Shown here one piece after another: positions 29,336 to 40,926 of a stretch of 64,000 nt of DNA. Both the position numbers and the translations under genes were made by a program. Position 1 is the stretch's first letter. Each line of letters opens with the position of its first letter. The DNA comes from Rouxiella chamberiensis (GTDB taxonomy: Bacteria; Pseudomonadota; Gammaproteobacteria; Enterobacterales; Enterobacteriaceae), in contig NZ_CP114058.1 in assembly GCF_026967475.1 (NCBI RefSeq), positions 2,356,001 through 2,420,000 of the forward strand, written 5' to 3'. Under the pieces are notes generated by a model that was not told where the DNA came from, did not search any database, and saw only the letters and a program-made list of their open reading frames with translations.

Positions 29336-29382
29336 TCAATCCGGTGAAATTGGACTTAAGGCGTCCTTTTCCACCGGATTGA
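29336..29382. other. Long nested hairpin between ldtD and mepK
   Basis: An 11-bp perfect inverted repeat TCAATCCGGTG (29336-29346) / CACCGGATTGA (29372-29382) encloses a second stem GGAC/GTCC. There is no T run on either side, so a simple terminator is unlikely. It sits within the 194-bp gap between mepK and ldtD. A role in mRNA processing, attenuation or as a protein-binding cruciform is possible. Confidence 0.65.
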
Positions 29383-29435
29383 TCGTTGACGGTTAGCTGT
29401 TTCAGACACTTATCAGATTAAAATTGCTGCATTTA

Positions 29436-31297
29436 TTAGAGCAGTTTTTCTGCCTGTGACAGAATTTGTGCACCGGATCTCACGGTAGAATCATAATTGT
29501 AAATATCTGTGCGGAACTGCGGCTTACCTTCATCGGAGACCCACGCCGTTAGATAGAACAATTTTACCGGTATGCGATGGCGGATGGGCACGAAGGTCGT
29601 GTTGCCGCCCTGCACGGTCGATGAAATACGCGCATCGTTCCAACCGGTGTTTTGCAGCAACATATTGGCCAGTTCAGACGCCTTGTTGACACGCACGCAA
29701 CCCGAACTCAGCGCACGCACGTCGCGCTGGAACAGATTGTGGTTCGGCGTGTCGTGCAGATAGATGGCGTCCGAGCTTGGCATATTGAATTTGTAACGCC
29801 CCAGCGCGCTCATCGCCCCTGCTTGCTGACGCACGCGATACGGGAAGTGGTCCGGCGACACCATGCTCCAGTTGATGGTCGACGGGTCAATCACCTCGGC
29901 GTCGTTGCTCCAGCCCGAGAGCAGCGTGAAGCCGTGCTTTTGCAGATAACCAGGATCACGAATGACCTTCGGCACAATATCCTGGCGTACCAGCGTCGTC
30001 GGCACATTCCACGGCGGATTCAGCACCACATTGCTCAACACGCTGCTCATCAGCGGCGTTTTACGGCTCGGCCGTCCCACAATGACGCGCGACGACAGCA
30101 CTTCGCTACCGTTGAGATAATATTTCAGCGAATAGTTGGGAATGTTGACCATAATGCCGGTATTCACATCGCCCGGCAGAATGCGCAGCCGCTGGATATT
30201 GAGCGCCAGAAGCGTAGCGCGCAGGCGTGGCGAGGCGTTCAGCCATTGGCGCGTGCTCGGCCCTATCACGCCGTCGGCTTCGAGTCCCTGCCATTTCTGA
30301 AAGCGTTTGACCGCGTCCACAAGCTGCGGTGTATAGATGTTGTCGGCGACGGCGACGCCCGGCGTACCTTCGGCCTGCGTTGCGGGCGGCGCTGCCGTGT
30401 CGGGCGTGGGCGTCGGCAGGACGTCCTGCACCGAGGTCGCGGAAGGACTTATCGCCGGTGCGGGTTTCTGGGCTTTATCGGCCGACTCGTCAACGGAGAA
30501 ATCCTCGACGTTGGTGTTGCTGGTCGTGTTCTGGGCGATGGTTTCATCGGTTGGAGAAGGCGGCGCGTTGTCGACCTTGTCGAGCATCGAGGCACTGCGT
30601 GCCAGTATTTGTCGCAGCGCAGGCACGTCGTCACTCACCTGCCCCGGCCGCAGGCTCACCAGACTGGTCATTTGCGGCCACGCCTGCGAATCGGCCAGCA
30701 GCGTTTTCAGCGCGGCGTGCATTTTTTATACTGCGGATGCTGAGGTTCGAGGGTCGTGAGGTAGTGCGCGGTCGTGCCGCGACGAAGTGCAAGCTGCCAC
30801 TGGTTGATAACCGTCAGCGAAGGCGTGCTCATCTTGTAGGGTTTCGGGCTGTATAGCCAGTTGCTGCCGTTGCTCTCCACGCCGCTGGTAAATTGCAGAT
30901 ATCCCAGCATGGCATCGGATAACACCACGTCGCGCGCCATGCCTGTGATGCCCGGGTCCGTCAGCCATTTCACCCACTGGGTAAACTGCGGCTGCACGCC
31001 GGAAATCGCCAGTTCGGCCAACTGCTGCTGAAACTGGTGAATGGCATCCCTGTCCTGCCACATGGGCTGCATGTGATTGGCGGCATAGAGCGACGCCAGC
31101 GTAGTAAGAAACAGCGGTTTAACCCGGCTCGGCAGTTCGGCCTGAAGATGGTTCAGGCTTTGCACGCTGGAAAGCGTCGTCGTCTTGACCGGCATTGTTG
31201 GCATCGCCGCATAACTCTGGGTAAAGGGCGCAACACTGGCCGCCAGTAAACCTCCGGCTATCCAGACCCTGAGAGACTCATTACGCTTAAGCATCAT
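29436..31297 (-). CDS. ldtD: L,D-transpeptidase LdtD (YcbB) (frameshifted in this sequence)
   Basis: The N-terminal third (signal or anchor [19 protein letters not shown], then the LdtD-specific scaffold) is in one frame. The rest is in another: the peptidoglycan-binding domain ([24 protein letters not shown]) and the YkuD catalytic domain with [23 protein letters not shown], active Cys in SSGC. A T run at 30722-30727 has six bases where seven restore [20 protein letters not shown]. Repaired length is 620 (E. coli 615). Start taken at the ATG at 31297, with GAGG 7 nt upstream. LdtD makes 3-3 cross-links that bypass PBPs under envelope stress. Confidence 0.93.
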
Positions 31298-31443
31298 CCC
31301 GTGCCTCACTTAAATACCAAAATAGCGACATCGCTAAAAAATTTTATGAATAATGACGTAAGCCAATAGCCCATACATTAATTATATAAACATAATCTTA
31401 AGTTTGCTCAGAGCGACAACATAATTGCCGAACGCGCAACATT

Positions 31444-31482
31444 AAAAAAGCCCCGACCACTATTATTTGGTCGAGGCTTTTG
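31444..31482 (-). terminator. Terminator after mukB
   Basis: On the minus strand AAAAGCCTCGACC, an 8-10 nt loop, then GGTCGGGGCTTTTTT, between mukB and ldtD. It suggests that ldtD-mepK-gloC is a separate transcription unit. Confidence 0.88.
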
Positions 31483-31570
31483 ATTGAGCAATGTTTTCTG
31501 CCCCTTTTATTTGCGTATAAATGTTGCAAAAAAGGGGCAGGTCATCGCGCACTGGCGTCTTGAATCAAGT

Positions 31571-34500
31571 CTAGCCTTCGGCGACGCTGTCTGCTTCCTT
31601 GTTTTCAACCGCAGGAAGCTCCGAGGCAAATCCTCGCAAACCGACTACGTGTACGTGCTCGGTATTCTGGAAGACTTTACGCACCAGTTTGTAGGTGGTG
31701 CCTTTCTCGGGACTGATGTTTTCCGGTGCCGCGATGATGAGCTGCATTTGCAGACGATCGCACAGCTCGAACAGCGTGGCGATGGATTTGGCATCCAGAC
31801 GTGCCGCTTCATCGAGGAACAGCAGACGACACGGCGAGATATCCTTGCCGCGTAGACGGCTCGATTCATCTTCCCAGCTCTGCACCACCATCACCAGAAT
31901 CGACATCCCGGTTCCGATTGCCTCACCGGTCGACAACGCGCCACTCTCGGCACGCAGCCAGCCGTCGGAGCCACGGTTGACCTCCACTTCCATCTCGAGA
32001 TAGTTGCGGTAGTCGAGCAGCTCTTCGCCGATGGTTTGCGGCGTGCGCTGCCCCATATCGATTTGCGGATTCAGACGCTGGTACAGCTTCGCCAGCGCCT
32101 CGGAGAAGGTCAGGCGGTTGCTGGTAAACAGGTCCTGATGCTGCTCCTGCTGTTCGGACAGCACGTCGAGCAGGCCGGCATGCGCTTCACGCACATTGAC
32201 GTTGAGCCGCACGCTTTTCACCTGACCAAAGGCCACGGCCTGCAGGCCCTGGTTCAGCATGCGAATACGGTTCTGCTCGCGCTGAATGGTCTTGCGAATA
32301 ATGTTCGCGGCACTTTTCGAGCTGATCGCCAGCTGTTGTTCGCGCGCAGTCAGCTCTTCGGTCAGACGGCCCAGCTCAATTTCCATCTGTTCGATGGCTT
32401 CGACCGGATCGTCGGTGCGAATAATATCCTGACGGATACGTTCGCGCAGATGCTGATACACCGCGATATAGAACTGGATCTTGCGCTCCGGCCGCTTCGC
32501 GTCTTCTGAAAGACGCAGCACATCGCGCAGGTGTTCGTTGTCGGCCACGGCAAGACGCAGCGCGCCCAGTGCCTTGTCCGACATTGACCGCAGTTCGTCA
32601 CCGCCGAGATAGGCCATTTCGCGACGATGCAGACGGCGTTCGACGCCGTTGTCTTTCACAAGACGCATCACCGCACACCAGCCCGCCTTCGCGGTCACAA
32701 CCTGTTCGCGGCTCTGATGATAGTCGCGTTCAAGTTTGCGCAGACGTTTTTGCAGGTTGTCCATCTCGGCTTCGCAGAAGGTTATCTGCTTCTCGAGCTG
32801 GTTGCAGCGGCTGCGGTTGGTGCTCAGCAATTGATGCAGTTCGTCGCGACGGGTACGGGCGCGCGCTTCGGCATTGGGATCGGCCTGCACGCCAATGTCC
32901 TGCAACTCCTGACTCAGCTCTTTTAGCATGTCGCGCTTGGCCTCGAACGAACTCTTGAGCGAGGCCAGAACCTGACTGTACTGGGTCAGCTGGGTCTGAT
33001 GCTGGCGCACCTGTTCGCGGGCGCGGCTGCGCTCGGCTTCGGCATTTTCCAGACGATGACGCAGCTTGTCGTTGAGGTCGGAATTTTCATTCAGCATGCC
33101 CGCAGAATCGGTGTAGCTGAAGTGCGCGCGACGCTGCACGACTTCGGTCAGCGCAAACGCCTGCTGTTTTGCCAGACGCTGCGCGTGCTGGGCCTGGGCG
33201 TAATCTTCCTTCAACTGCTCGTGCTGCTCGGGATCGCTTTGCAGCACGGAGACCAGCGGCTCGAGCTTGACCAGCGACAAACCGTGCTGCTGGATAAAGC
33301 GTGCGGCGTCCTGTGCTTCTTCAAACTCTTCGCGGATTTCTTCCACACGGTCAATCAGCGTTTCGTCACACAGCAAACCGACGCGCGGCTGCAGCTTGTT
33401 GAGCAAGGCTGCGGCGTCTTTCGCCTGATCGTATTGCTGGCGCTGCTGCTGATTCTGTCCTTCGTGGGCATTCAGCGCGCGCTCAAGCTCGCCGCGACGC
33501 CCGCTCAGCTGGCGGATATCCGCTTCCGGATCCGCTTCGAAGGCGACGGCAAGGTGGCTGCCGATGAAACGGCTGAACGCCTGATGCAGACGCTGAATTT
33601 TTTGCACGTCAAACGACAGGGTTGCGTAGCGTTCGGACAGCGTTTCGCGCTCTTTGTGCAGCACTTCCAGACGGTTTTCACGCGCGGCGCGGCCAAACAG
33701 CGGCACCTCGGGGTAATGCGAGTAACGCCACTGGCGATCGCCGGTTTTTACCAGCACCGCGTTCTGCATCTCTTCGACGGCAAAGACGCTGTCATCGAAA
33801 GACTGGGGATCCCCTTCGACCAGATAAAGGTCTTCCGGGCAGTCGTCGAGGCCATCAAGCTGGTCGCGGATGCGGGAGAGATCCGGCACCACGATGGCAT
33901 GACGCGACGGGCCATACAGCGCGGAGAAGTAAGGCGCGTCGTCGAGGGTGACGTCGTCATAGATTTCGGACAGCAATACGCCGCCAAAACGTTCGGCCAG
34001 CGCTATCATCCGCGAATCTTCTGCGCCGCTCGGCTGGCTCAGACGGGTAATCTGCTTCTCGACCTTGCGCTTGCGCGCCGCCACTTCATCGCGCTCGACG
34101 GTGGCTTCGCGCTCGCTTTCGAGCAGTTGCTGCATGTATTCGGTCACCTGCTGGCTGGTTTCCAGCGGTTCCTTGGTCTGCTCGCTCAACTGGCTCAGGG
34201 CGTCCTGCGCGGCCAGCCACACCGGTGCGCGGGCGGTCAGTTCGCGGATGCGCGCCTGAATCTGCTCAAGCTCCTGGCGCATTTCCATGCGGCGTTCGCT
34301 GGCCTGCGAGACGACGGTGTACAGCTCTTCGATTTGCACATCCAGCTCGCGCTGCAGTTCGTCAATCTCTTCGGGATTGACGTTTTGGCCGGTGCGTTTG
34401 CAGAAATCGTTTAACTGACGCTCGGCGTCCTGCTGTTCGCGCAGACGGCCTTCCAGCTCGGAAAGACGCATGCGCAGCGGCTCGACGCGCTCGGCCTGAT

Positions 34501-36027
34501 GGCGCTGGGAAGACCAGTCGCGCAGCAGGTCACGCGCGGTTTGCCAGGCTTCGCTGCGGCTCACTTCACCGGCGATTTTCACCACCAGCTGATAGGCCGT
34601 TTCAAACTGGCTGTGCGCCGCCTGCGCGACACTCATTTTCTGTTCGAGCATCAGCAGCACATCGGTGGCTTCAAGCTCGCGGCCGTGGAAGGTTTCCAGC
34701 CACTCTTCGCTGTTTTCCAGCGCCAGATTCGGCAACTGGCACAGCTCGCGCGCGCGTTCGATGGCCTGTAGTGCCTGCTGGTACTGAATGGCGCGGGTCT
34801 GCTGTACATCCAGCGCCTGCTGGTAATCGGCAAGCTGGCTTTTGAGTTCATCGACTTCCAGCTCGGCGGCTTCGGCACGCGCTTCATGCTCGGCGTGCAG
34901 TTCGCTGGCTTCGGCCACCACTTCATTCTGCTCTTCGAGACGATAGGTCAGCTCTTCGAGGTCAGTCTGGTAGCGCTCGATTTTTCCTGCTGGCGCATTG
35001 CGGTCTGCACCAGATTCAGGTGATCGCTTGCGGCCTGATAATCGGTTTCGAGATCACTCTGCGAACCGCCCTGCTCGGCGAGTTCGCGCGCCATTTCGAC
35101 GTGGCGATACTGCTCGCTTGCCAGCTGTTTGCGGCTGGTGAGCAATTCGTTGCGCAGCACCAGCGCGCCGTCGAGATGAATACGACGATCGTTGGCATGG
35201 CGCATGTAATCGGCGGCCACGTAGGAGGTCGCTTCGGAAATCAGATGCTTGAACAGGTCGCGATCCGACTGGGTCACGCGAATGGCTTCCAGCGTCATGC
35301 GGTTTTCACGCAGGGCCGCTTCCATATCCTGAAACGCCTTGCGCACGCCGCTGTTTTCCGGCAACAGATAGTCGCGCAGCGAGCGGGTGATGGCACTGGA
35401 AATACCGCCGTACAGCGAGGCTTCTATCAAACGATAGAACTTGCTGCGATCGGAGGCGGAGCGCAGACGGCGCGGAATAATGCCAAGATCAAACATCAGG
35501 GAGTGATAGTCGGTGATGGAGTTGAACTGCTTGAACTGCACCCCTTCCATCGCTTCGACGCGATCTTTAAGCTCCTGCAAGGAAAGCACGCGCGCCTGAC
35601 GTTCCCCGACGGTTTCGGTCAGGATTTCCGTCGGCTGCATTGCGGTCGGCAGGCCCTGAATGGTGAAGGGCTTGATGTCGACCTTGCGGTCACGACCGGC
35701 GACCTGCTGCAGGCGTACGCCGACAATCACGCGCTGGTGGCGCGAGTTGACCACGTCGAGGGTCGAGTAACACACGCCTGCACGCAGCTTGCCGTGCAGA
35801 CCTTTGTCGCGCGAGCCGGAGGTGGCCCCCGCTTCGGTGGTGTTACGGAAATGCAGCAACGTCAGATCGGGGATCAGGGCCGTTACGAAGGCGGCCATGG
35901 TGGTGGATTTACCCGCTCCGTTGCCGCCGGAAAGCGTAGTCACCAGCGCATCGAGGTCAAAGGTGCGGGCAAAAAAGCCGTTCCAGTTGACCAGCGTCAG
36001 TGAGCGAAATTTACCGCGTTCTATCAT
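31571..36027 (-). CDS. mukB: MukB, SMC-like condensin subunit (frameshifted in this sequence)
   Basis: A chromosome-organising ATPase. The N-terminal head has Walker [17 protein letters not shown]. Long coiled-coils with a central hinge follow, and the C-terminal head has signature [12 protein letters not shown] and Walker [14 protein letters not shown]. The frame breaks after MRQQEK: the T run at 34981-34985 has five bases where six restore the family reading [20 protein letters not shown]. Repaired length is 1485 residues (E. coli 1486). Its ATG overlaps the mukE stop (ATGA). With MukE and MukF it forms the MukBEF condensin, unloaded from Ter by MatP (also in this window). Confidence 0.96.
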
Positions 36028-36753
36028 TCCTGTTCATCCTCTACAGCTTCTGGCCCATTGCCTGCCTGCGGGTCGTGCTCATCGCTTTCATCGTTCAGCG
36101 ACAGGCTGCTTTCCAAAGGCATGGCTTCGCCGTCGCGGATCATGCGCAGCTGGGCTTCGCGCGTGTCGTCGCCGCTGCGCACATCCGCGCCAAAGCGAAA
36201 CACGGCTTCGGTTATCCTGAATTTGGTGCTGTCAGGTCCCATAAAATAAACCATGCCAAGTCGGCGTAATCTATTGAGTGAAGTTCTGACTTTTTCCTGA
36301 AGTTTTTGCCTGTCGAGATCTGAACCCGTCGAGCGCTGGTTTACAAACTTGAGCAGTTTGTTTTCATCCGCCAGACTCAGCAATTCATCATATAACTCCT
36401 GCTGCGTGAAGATGCCTTCATGAGCCAGTCGTTCAGGGCTAAGGTACAGATAGCAAAGGATTTTACCGACCATCATGTCTAATTCGGACAAGACGGAGCG
36501 CGGGATAAGCGTGGTGGAGCGCGGACGAAGATAGAAGAAACCTTCAGGCGCGCGGATCAATTCTACGCTGTAGCGGCTGTAAAAAAGTTCGATTTCATCC
36601 TGATAATCCATCAGGAAAGCGTGATTATCCAACTCCTCGATTCCGATATGGCGGCCAGAACCGAAGCTGACTGTCCAATGCCGGGAACAGAGAATTTGCC
36701 AACGCCTGTGCCAGCTTGGCTGGCATCACTTGATCAATATTTGTCGATGACAT
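36024..36753 (-). CDS. mukE: MukE, condensin subunit (frameshifted in this sequence)
   Basis: Starts [20 protein letters not shown] at 36753, inside the end of mukF (20-bp overlap). The frame breaks after LDSQLR: the AA at 36659-36660 should be a single A. With one base less the chain reads [20 protein letters not shown] and runs on through [20 protein letters not shown] to the end. Repaired length is 242 (E. coli 234); the extra residues are in the acidic C-terminal tail. MukE binds MukF and the MukB heads. The part from 36632 down alone would lack about 40 N-terminal residues, so that start should not be used. Confidence 0.94.
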
Positions 36754-38059
36754 GGGCCTGCACCTTGGCTCCGTAATCATTGATTGCCTGCCACTGCGCG
36801 GGCAACCCTGAAAAATCTGCTTCAGCCACACCAAGGCGTACCGCCTGGTCGACCATGATACGCGCGACGTCGAAGTGACGGACGCGTGGATATTGTTCGA
36901 GATAGTCGCGCATGACCAGGCCCAGGTTGAGCGGTACCTTGTCTTGCCGATATACCAGCAGGGCCTGTTCAATCAGCGCCGCCAGCTGTTCGCGAATTTC
37001 GCTTATCTCTTCGAATTCGAGCGAGTCCGGCAGTTCGCCGGTGACTTCTTCACTGCGCAGCGCCAACTCTTCGTCACGCATGTCCAGCAGGCGATCGGCG
37101 TTGGCGAAGGTCAGCGTCCACGGCTGTTCGAAATAGTTCTGCACCGACAGGCGCAGACGCTGGGCAAAGACGCGGTTTTTGTCCATGTCGATGGCGGTAC
37201 GGATAAACTTGTGCACGTGGCGGTCGTAACCAATCCACAGGTCAATCGCCTGCTGACCCCAGCTGGTGATTCGGTCCAGCTTGTTTTGCAGGTCAAACAC
37301 CAGTTTATCGATAAAGCCGAGACCCGGCGGCCCGTCGTGCATGGCATCCTGAATACGCAGCAGGTGCGCCTGGAGCAGATCACCGGCGGCTTCGAGGGTA
37401 TCCTGAAGTTCGCGCAGCGTGCCGGAGGTTTCGGACAGCAGCAGTTCACAACTGGAGATAGCCGCACGCCAGTCTTTGCTGAGCAGTGACGCGATGTCAT
37501 CTTTTACGCCCTGCTGCTGTTCATCCATGATGCGCTGGGTCATGTCGATGCTGTCGAAAATCTCGGCCACAGAGTATTTCAGCGGGGCAAACACGTTGCG
37601 GTGCCAGTGGAATTCGTCGCCGCCTTCGTCAGCGGCATCGGCCGCGCGTTTAAGCTCCTGGGCCACGATGGAAAGCTGCATCGAGAGGCGCAGCGTGGAA
37701 AACTCGCGCTGGCGAATGTAGTAATCGGTGATGCCGATGCCCAGCGGCGTCAGGCGGTAAATGGCGTTGCCGTCGGCGATTTCGCTGACAAAACGGTTTA
37801 CCAGACGCTGGCGCACCAGATCATTGATAGCATTGTTGGCACGCACCGCGATAGTCTCGTGGGTTTGCTCAAATCCCTTGCTTACATGGCGAAAGGCATC
37901 GATTAATTCACCTTCGCTCATCTCTCCGTCGAGACGTTCGCCGTTTAGCGTGGCAATCGCCAGAAGAAAGGCCAGTCGCTCCGTCGGCAATGAAATTGAG
38001 AAATCATTTTTACGTGCCCAGGCGACCAGTTCAGGGACAGTCTGGGAAAATTCACTCAT
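36734..38059 (-). CDS. mukF: MukF, condensin kleisin subunit
   Basis: 441 residues (E. coli 440), intact. The N-terminal winged-helix dimerisation domain ([25 protein letters not shown]) is followed by a helical middle region and the C-terminal winged helix ([27 protein letters not shown]) that touches the MukB head. As the kleisin it bridges MukB heads and recruits MukE. It overlaps cmoM by four bases and mukE by twenty, so the four genes form one tightly coupled operon. Confidence 0.97.
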   Translation of the reverse strand: MSEFSQTVPELVAWARKNDFSISLPTERLAFLLAIATLNGERLDGEMSEGELIDAFRHVSKGFEQTHETIAVRANNAINDLVRQRLVNRFVSEIADGNAIYRLTPLGIGITDYYIRQREFSTLRLSMQLSIVAQELKRAADAADEGGDEFHWHRNVFAPLKYSVAEIFDSIDMTQRIMDEQQQGVKDDIASLLSKDWRAAISSCELLLSETSGTLRELQDTLEAAGDLLQAHLLRIQDAMHDGPPGLGFIDKLVFDLQNKLDRITSWGQQAIDLWIGYDRHVHKFIRTAIDMDKNRVFAQRLRLSVQNYFEQPWTLTFANADRLLDMRDEELALRSEEVTGELPDSLEFEEISEIREQLAALIEQALLVYRQDKVPLNLGLVMRDYLEQYPRVRHFDVARIMVDQAVRLGVAEADFSGLPAQWQAINDYGAKVQAHVIDKY

Positions 38060-38879
38060 AATTCGTCCTTCCGATCGGGTTTGCGCGCCATCACGTGGAT
38101 GTAACGCCCCAAACTAACAAATGGCTCCTGTCGGCAATAACGCTGTTCCAGCGCCAGAAGCTCGTCAAAATCCTGCTTATGCTGTTGCCTGTTGCGCAGA
38201 TAGTCGTGAAATACCCTCACGCCGGTCTTGCCGGTAATCTGCATTTCCATCTCTTCCAGCCACTGATAGACCTGATTCGGTTCCAGCGGGTAGTCGGGGA
38301 GCAACGAGCTTTTTTTATTTTGGGTAACCCTGCCTCGACATGACCAAAATTACCCAGCACCATATGGCGCATCAGCAATCCATTGACGTTGTAGAACATC
38401 AGGGAGAGTGCGCCGCCGGGCAATAGACAGTCGTTTAACGCCTGCAGAGCCTGCCGAGGTTCCGCCAGCCATTCGATGACCGCATGGAACAATATCAGAT
38501 CGACCGGCTGTTCCAAATACTGTGCAACATCCTGAGCGGGACATTGTACGAATTGCATGTTGTCGCTCACACCTTTTTCTTCGGCGGCGACCTTCGCCCG
38601 TCGAATCATCTCACCGGAGAGATCGCACAACAAGACCTGATGTCCTAAAGCCGCGAGTTCGCAGGCCATCTGCCCTTCACCGCCACCGGCATCGAGAATC
38701 CGTAACGGGCGCTGGGGAAGTTCGGCCAAAAGCGCCTGCAAGTCCTGCCCAAGCACGGCCTGACGAATACGGCCTTTTGTGGTGCCATAGATATTTCGCG
38801 AAAATTTTTCGGCCATATCGTCGAAATTACGGCCCTGGGGAGAAGGCTCCTCCACCACAATACGTTTTTTCTTGCTCAA
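38056..38879 (-). CDS. cmoM: CmoM (SmtA), tRNA U34 carboxymethoxyuridine methyltransferase (frameshifted)
   Basis: A Rossmann SAM methyltransferase: motif [17 protein letters not shown], then LCDLSGEMI and [14 protein letters not shown]. It methylates cmo5U34 of certain tRNAs to mcmo5U. The frame breaks at GLPKIKK: the T run at 38310-38316 has seven bases where eight restore [20 protein letters not shown]. Repaired length is 274 residues (E. coli 261). The extra N-terminal residues depend on a TTG start at 38879 with no clear ribosome binding site, so the start is uncertain. First gene of cmoM-mukFEB. Confidence 0.9.
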
Positions 38880-39010
38880 TTTTTTAATTTACCATGGGCT
38901 AGCGATAGGCAGTATCCTGCTATTTTCGCACAGGCTGGCCTAGAATAAATCATCCTGTCGGAGAAACTCGCCCGGATGCCGTTTTTTCAATCAAAAGGAA
39001 TCAAGAATCC

Positions 39011-39798
39011 ATGCTTTTCATCCTGAAAAAATTGTCGGCGGCCTGTTGATGCCGCTGCCCTTTTTATTGATAGTGATGGCCGTAGCGCTATGCCTGCTGT
39101 GGTTTACCCGTCGCCAGAAAACCGGGAAAGTGCTGTTTTTACTCAGTTGGCTGTGTTTAGGCTTGCTGAGCCTGCAACCTGTCGCCGACGGGCTGATGCG
39201 CCAGATTGAAAAAACCTATCCGACCTACAATGGACAAGACCCTGCCGACTACATTGTGGTGCTGGGCAGCAGCTATACCTACAATCCGCAATGGGCGCCG
39301 ACGTCCAATCTTATCGACGGCACGCTGGCTCGCGTTACTGAAGGGATCCGCATTTATCATCAGCATCCCGGCGCCAAAATGATCTTTACCGGCGCGGCAG
39401 CCATCGGCAATCCGAAAAGCGTTGCGGAAGTTGCGGCACTGGCAGCCGAAAGTCTGGGCGTTCCGCAAGGCGATATCATTATTCTCGATCAACCCAAGGA
39501 CACGCATCAGGAAGCCGAACAGGTGGCAAAACGCATCGGTAATGCGCCGTTTATTCTGGTGACGGCGGCGAGCCAGCTGCCGCGTGCCATGGTTTTCTTC
39601 CAGCAGCAGGGATTGTCGCCGATTCCGGCACCGGCCAATCAGGTGGCTATCGATTCTGCGCTGAATCCCTGGGAACGGGTTATCCCGCAGTCGCTCTATC
39701 TGCTGCACAGCGAACGTTTCTGGTATGAGTTTCTGGGTCGGCAGTGGCAACGGCTGACCAGCAGGGATGTGTCGGCGGAGACGGCGGCAAAAGGCTAG
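39011..39798 (+). CDS. elyC: ElyC (YcbC), DUF218 envelope biogenesis factor (frameshifted near the start)
   Basis: Inner-membrane protein with two N-terminal helices and a DUF218 domain (DYIVVLGSSYTYNPQW, KMIFTGAAA, SASQLPRAMVFF-like block). It supports peptidoglycan assembly and lipid-carrier metabolism in E. coli. The family start MLF.LKK..GG is at 39011, but the A run at 39026-39031 has six bases where seven are needed for MLFILKKIVGGLLMPLPFLL. In the printed frame the chain stops after 12 codons, and translation could only begin near 39046. Repaired length 262 (E. coli 259). Divergent from cmoM. Confidence 0.9.
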
Positions 39799-39812
39799 CC
39801 ATGACGGGAAAA

Positions 39813-39840
39813 TCGCACCGTCAGAGTCGACGGTGCGAAG
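39813..39840. terminator. Hairpin between convergent elyC and kdsB
   Basis: A 9-bp perfect stem CGCACCGTC agagtc GACGGTGCG. On the minus strand it is followed by ATTTTCCC, a weak U tract, so it may terminate kdsB. Confidence 0.6.
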
Positions 39841-39863
39841 TACAGCGCTCTAGATACTCGCGA

Positions 39864-40622
39864 CTAGTTGGCCGCGCGGGCGAAAATCTCGCGCACGCGC
39901 TGCAAGTCTTCAGGGGTATCGACACCCACGGAAGGAATGGCTTTCGCAACCGCAACGTGGATTTTTTCCCCGTACCACAGCACGCGAAGCTGCTCGAGCA
40001 ACTCGATTTTTTCAAGCGCGCTGGGTTCCCACGTCACATAGCGGCGAATAAAACCGGCGCGGTAGGCATAAATGCCGATGTGGCGCAGGAAAGTGTCGCC
40101 GACTGTTTCTTTCGAGGTGGCAAAACGTTCGCGATCCCATGGAATGGTGGCGCGCGAGAAGTACAGCGCAAAGCCCTGCGCGTCCATGACCACTTTCACC
40201 GCGTTCGGATTGAACGCCTCTTCCGCGTCTTCGATAGGCACGGCGAGTGTCGCCATACCGGCACCGCATTTCGCCAGATTATCCGCCACCTGATGCACGA
40301 TAACCGGCGGGATCATAGGCTCGTCGCCCTGCACATTGACGATGATTTCGTCATCGGCAAAACCGCAGAGATCGATAACTTCCGCCAGACGTTCCGTACC
40401 GGACTGGTGGTCGGGACGCGTCATGCAGACTTCGCCGCCCGCCGCTTCCACGGCCGTTTTCACATCGGGATGATCGGTCGCGACGATGACGCGTTTAGCC
40501 CCGGATTCGCGGGCGCGCTCCATGACGTGAACGATCATCGGCTTGCCATTAATGTCGGCCAGCGGTTTACCCGGCAGACGGCTGGACGCAAAACGTGCAG
40601 GAATAATGGCAACGAAACTCAT
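39864..40622 (-). CDS. kdsB: CMP-KDO synthetase (3-deoxy-manno-octulosonate cytidylyltransferase)
   Basis: 252 residues (E. coli 248). It activates KDO with CTP for lipopolysaccharide inner-core synthesis. The nucleotide-binding start [30 protein letters not shown] and the metal-site block [13 protein letters not shown] are intact. The ATG overlaps the ycaR stop by four bases. With lpxK and msbA nearby, this side of the window is a lipid A and core assembly cluster. Confidence 0.97.
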   Translation of the reverse strand: MSFVAIIPARFASSRLPGKPLADINGKPMIVHVMERARESGAKRVIVATDHPDVKTAVEAAGGEVCMTRPDHQSGTERLAEVIDLCGFADDEIIVNVQGDEPMIPPVIVHQVADNLAKCGAGMATLAVPIEDAEEAFNPNAVKVVMDAQGFALYFSRATIPWDRERFATSKETVGDTFLRHIGIYAYRAGFIRRYVTWEPSALEKIELLEQLRVLWYGEKIHVAVAKAIPSVGVDTPEDLQRVREIFARAAN

Positions 40623-40801
40623 GGGTGGATCTCGTCGGCAGACAGGGAACGGGCTTCGACTTCCAGCAGCACCGGAATTCCGTCACGCACAGGGTAGGCC
40701 AGGCCATCGGCTTTACAGACCAGCTCCTGAGATTCTTTATTGAAGTACAGTTTGCCGTTGCAAACCGGGCAGGCAACAATTTCGAGTAAACGATGATCCA
40801 T
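40619..40801 (-). CDS. ycaR: YcaR, UPF0434/Trm112-like small protein
   Basis: 60 residues, the family length, starting [20 protein letters not shown]. It has a CPVC pair like one half of a zinc ribbon, with a Trm112-type fold expected. Function is not established. It is translationally coupled to kdsB (ATGA overlap), an arrangement conserved in enterics. Start fixed by GGAGG seven bases upstream of the ATG at 40801. Confidence 0.94.
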   Translation of the reverse strand: MDHRLLEIVACPVCNGKLYFNKESQELVCKADGLAYPVRDGIPVLLEVEARSLSADEIHP

Positions 40802-40926
40802 AGGTCCTCCGTGAGGCGTAGAGAGAGGACTCACGCTGCGCCAGAAGGCTTCAGGCAAGTCATTATGGTGACAGAGAATAGCACAGCGCCCCGACGCCGT
40901 TAACTCTCCGCATGGAAGAAGTTGGC

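Noticed and set aside
32999..34414. A 471-codon open frame opposite mukB (also long frames opposite uup at 7583-8698, ldtD at 29652-30743, aroA at 51757-52902 and the mukB head at 35020-36003)
   Set aside because: All are antisense shadows of well-recognised genes, lacking start signals and conserved motifs.
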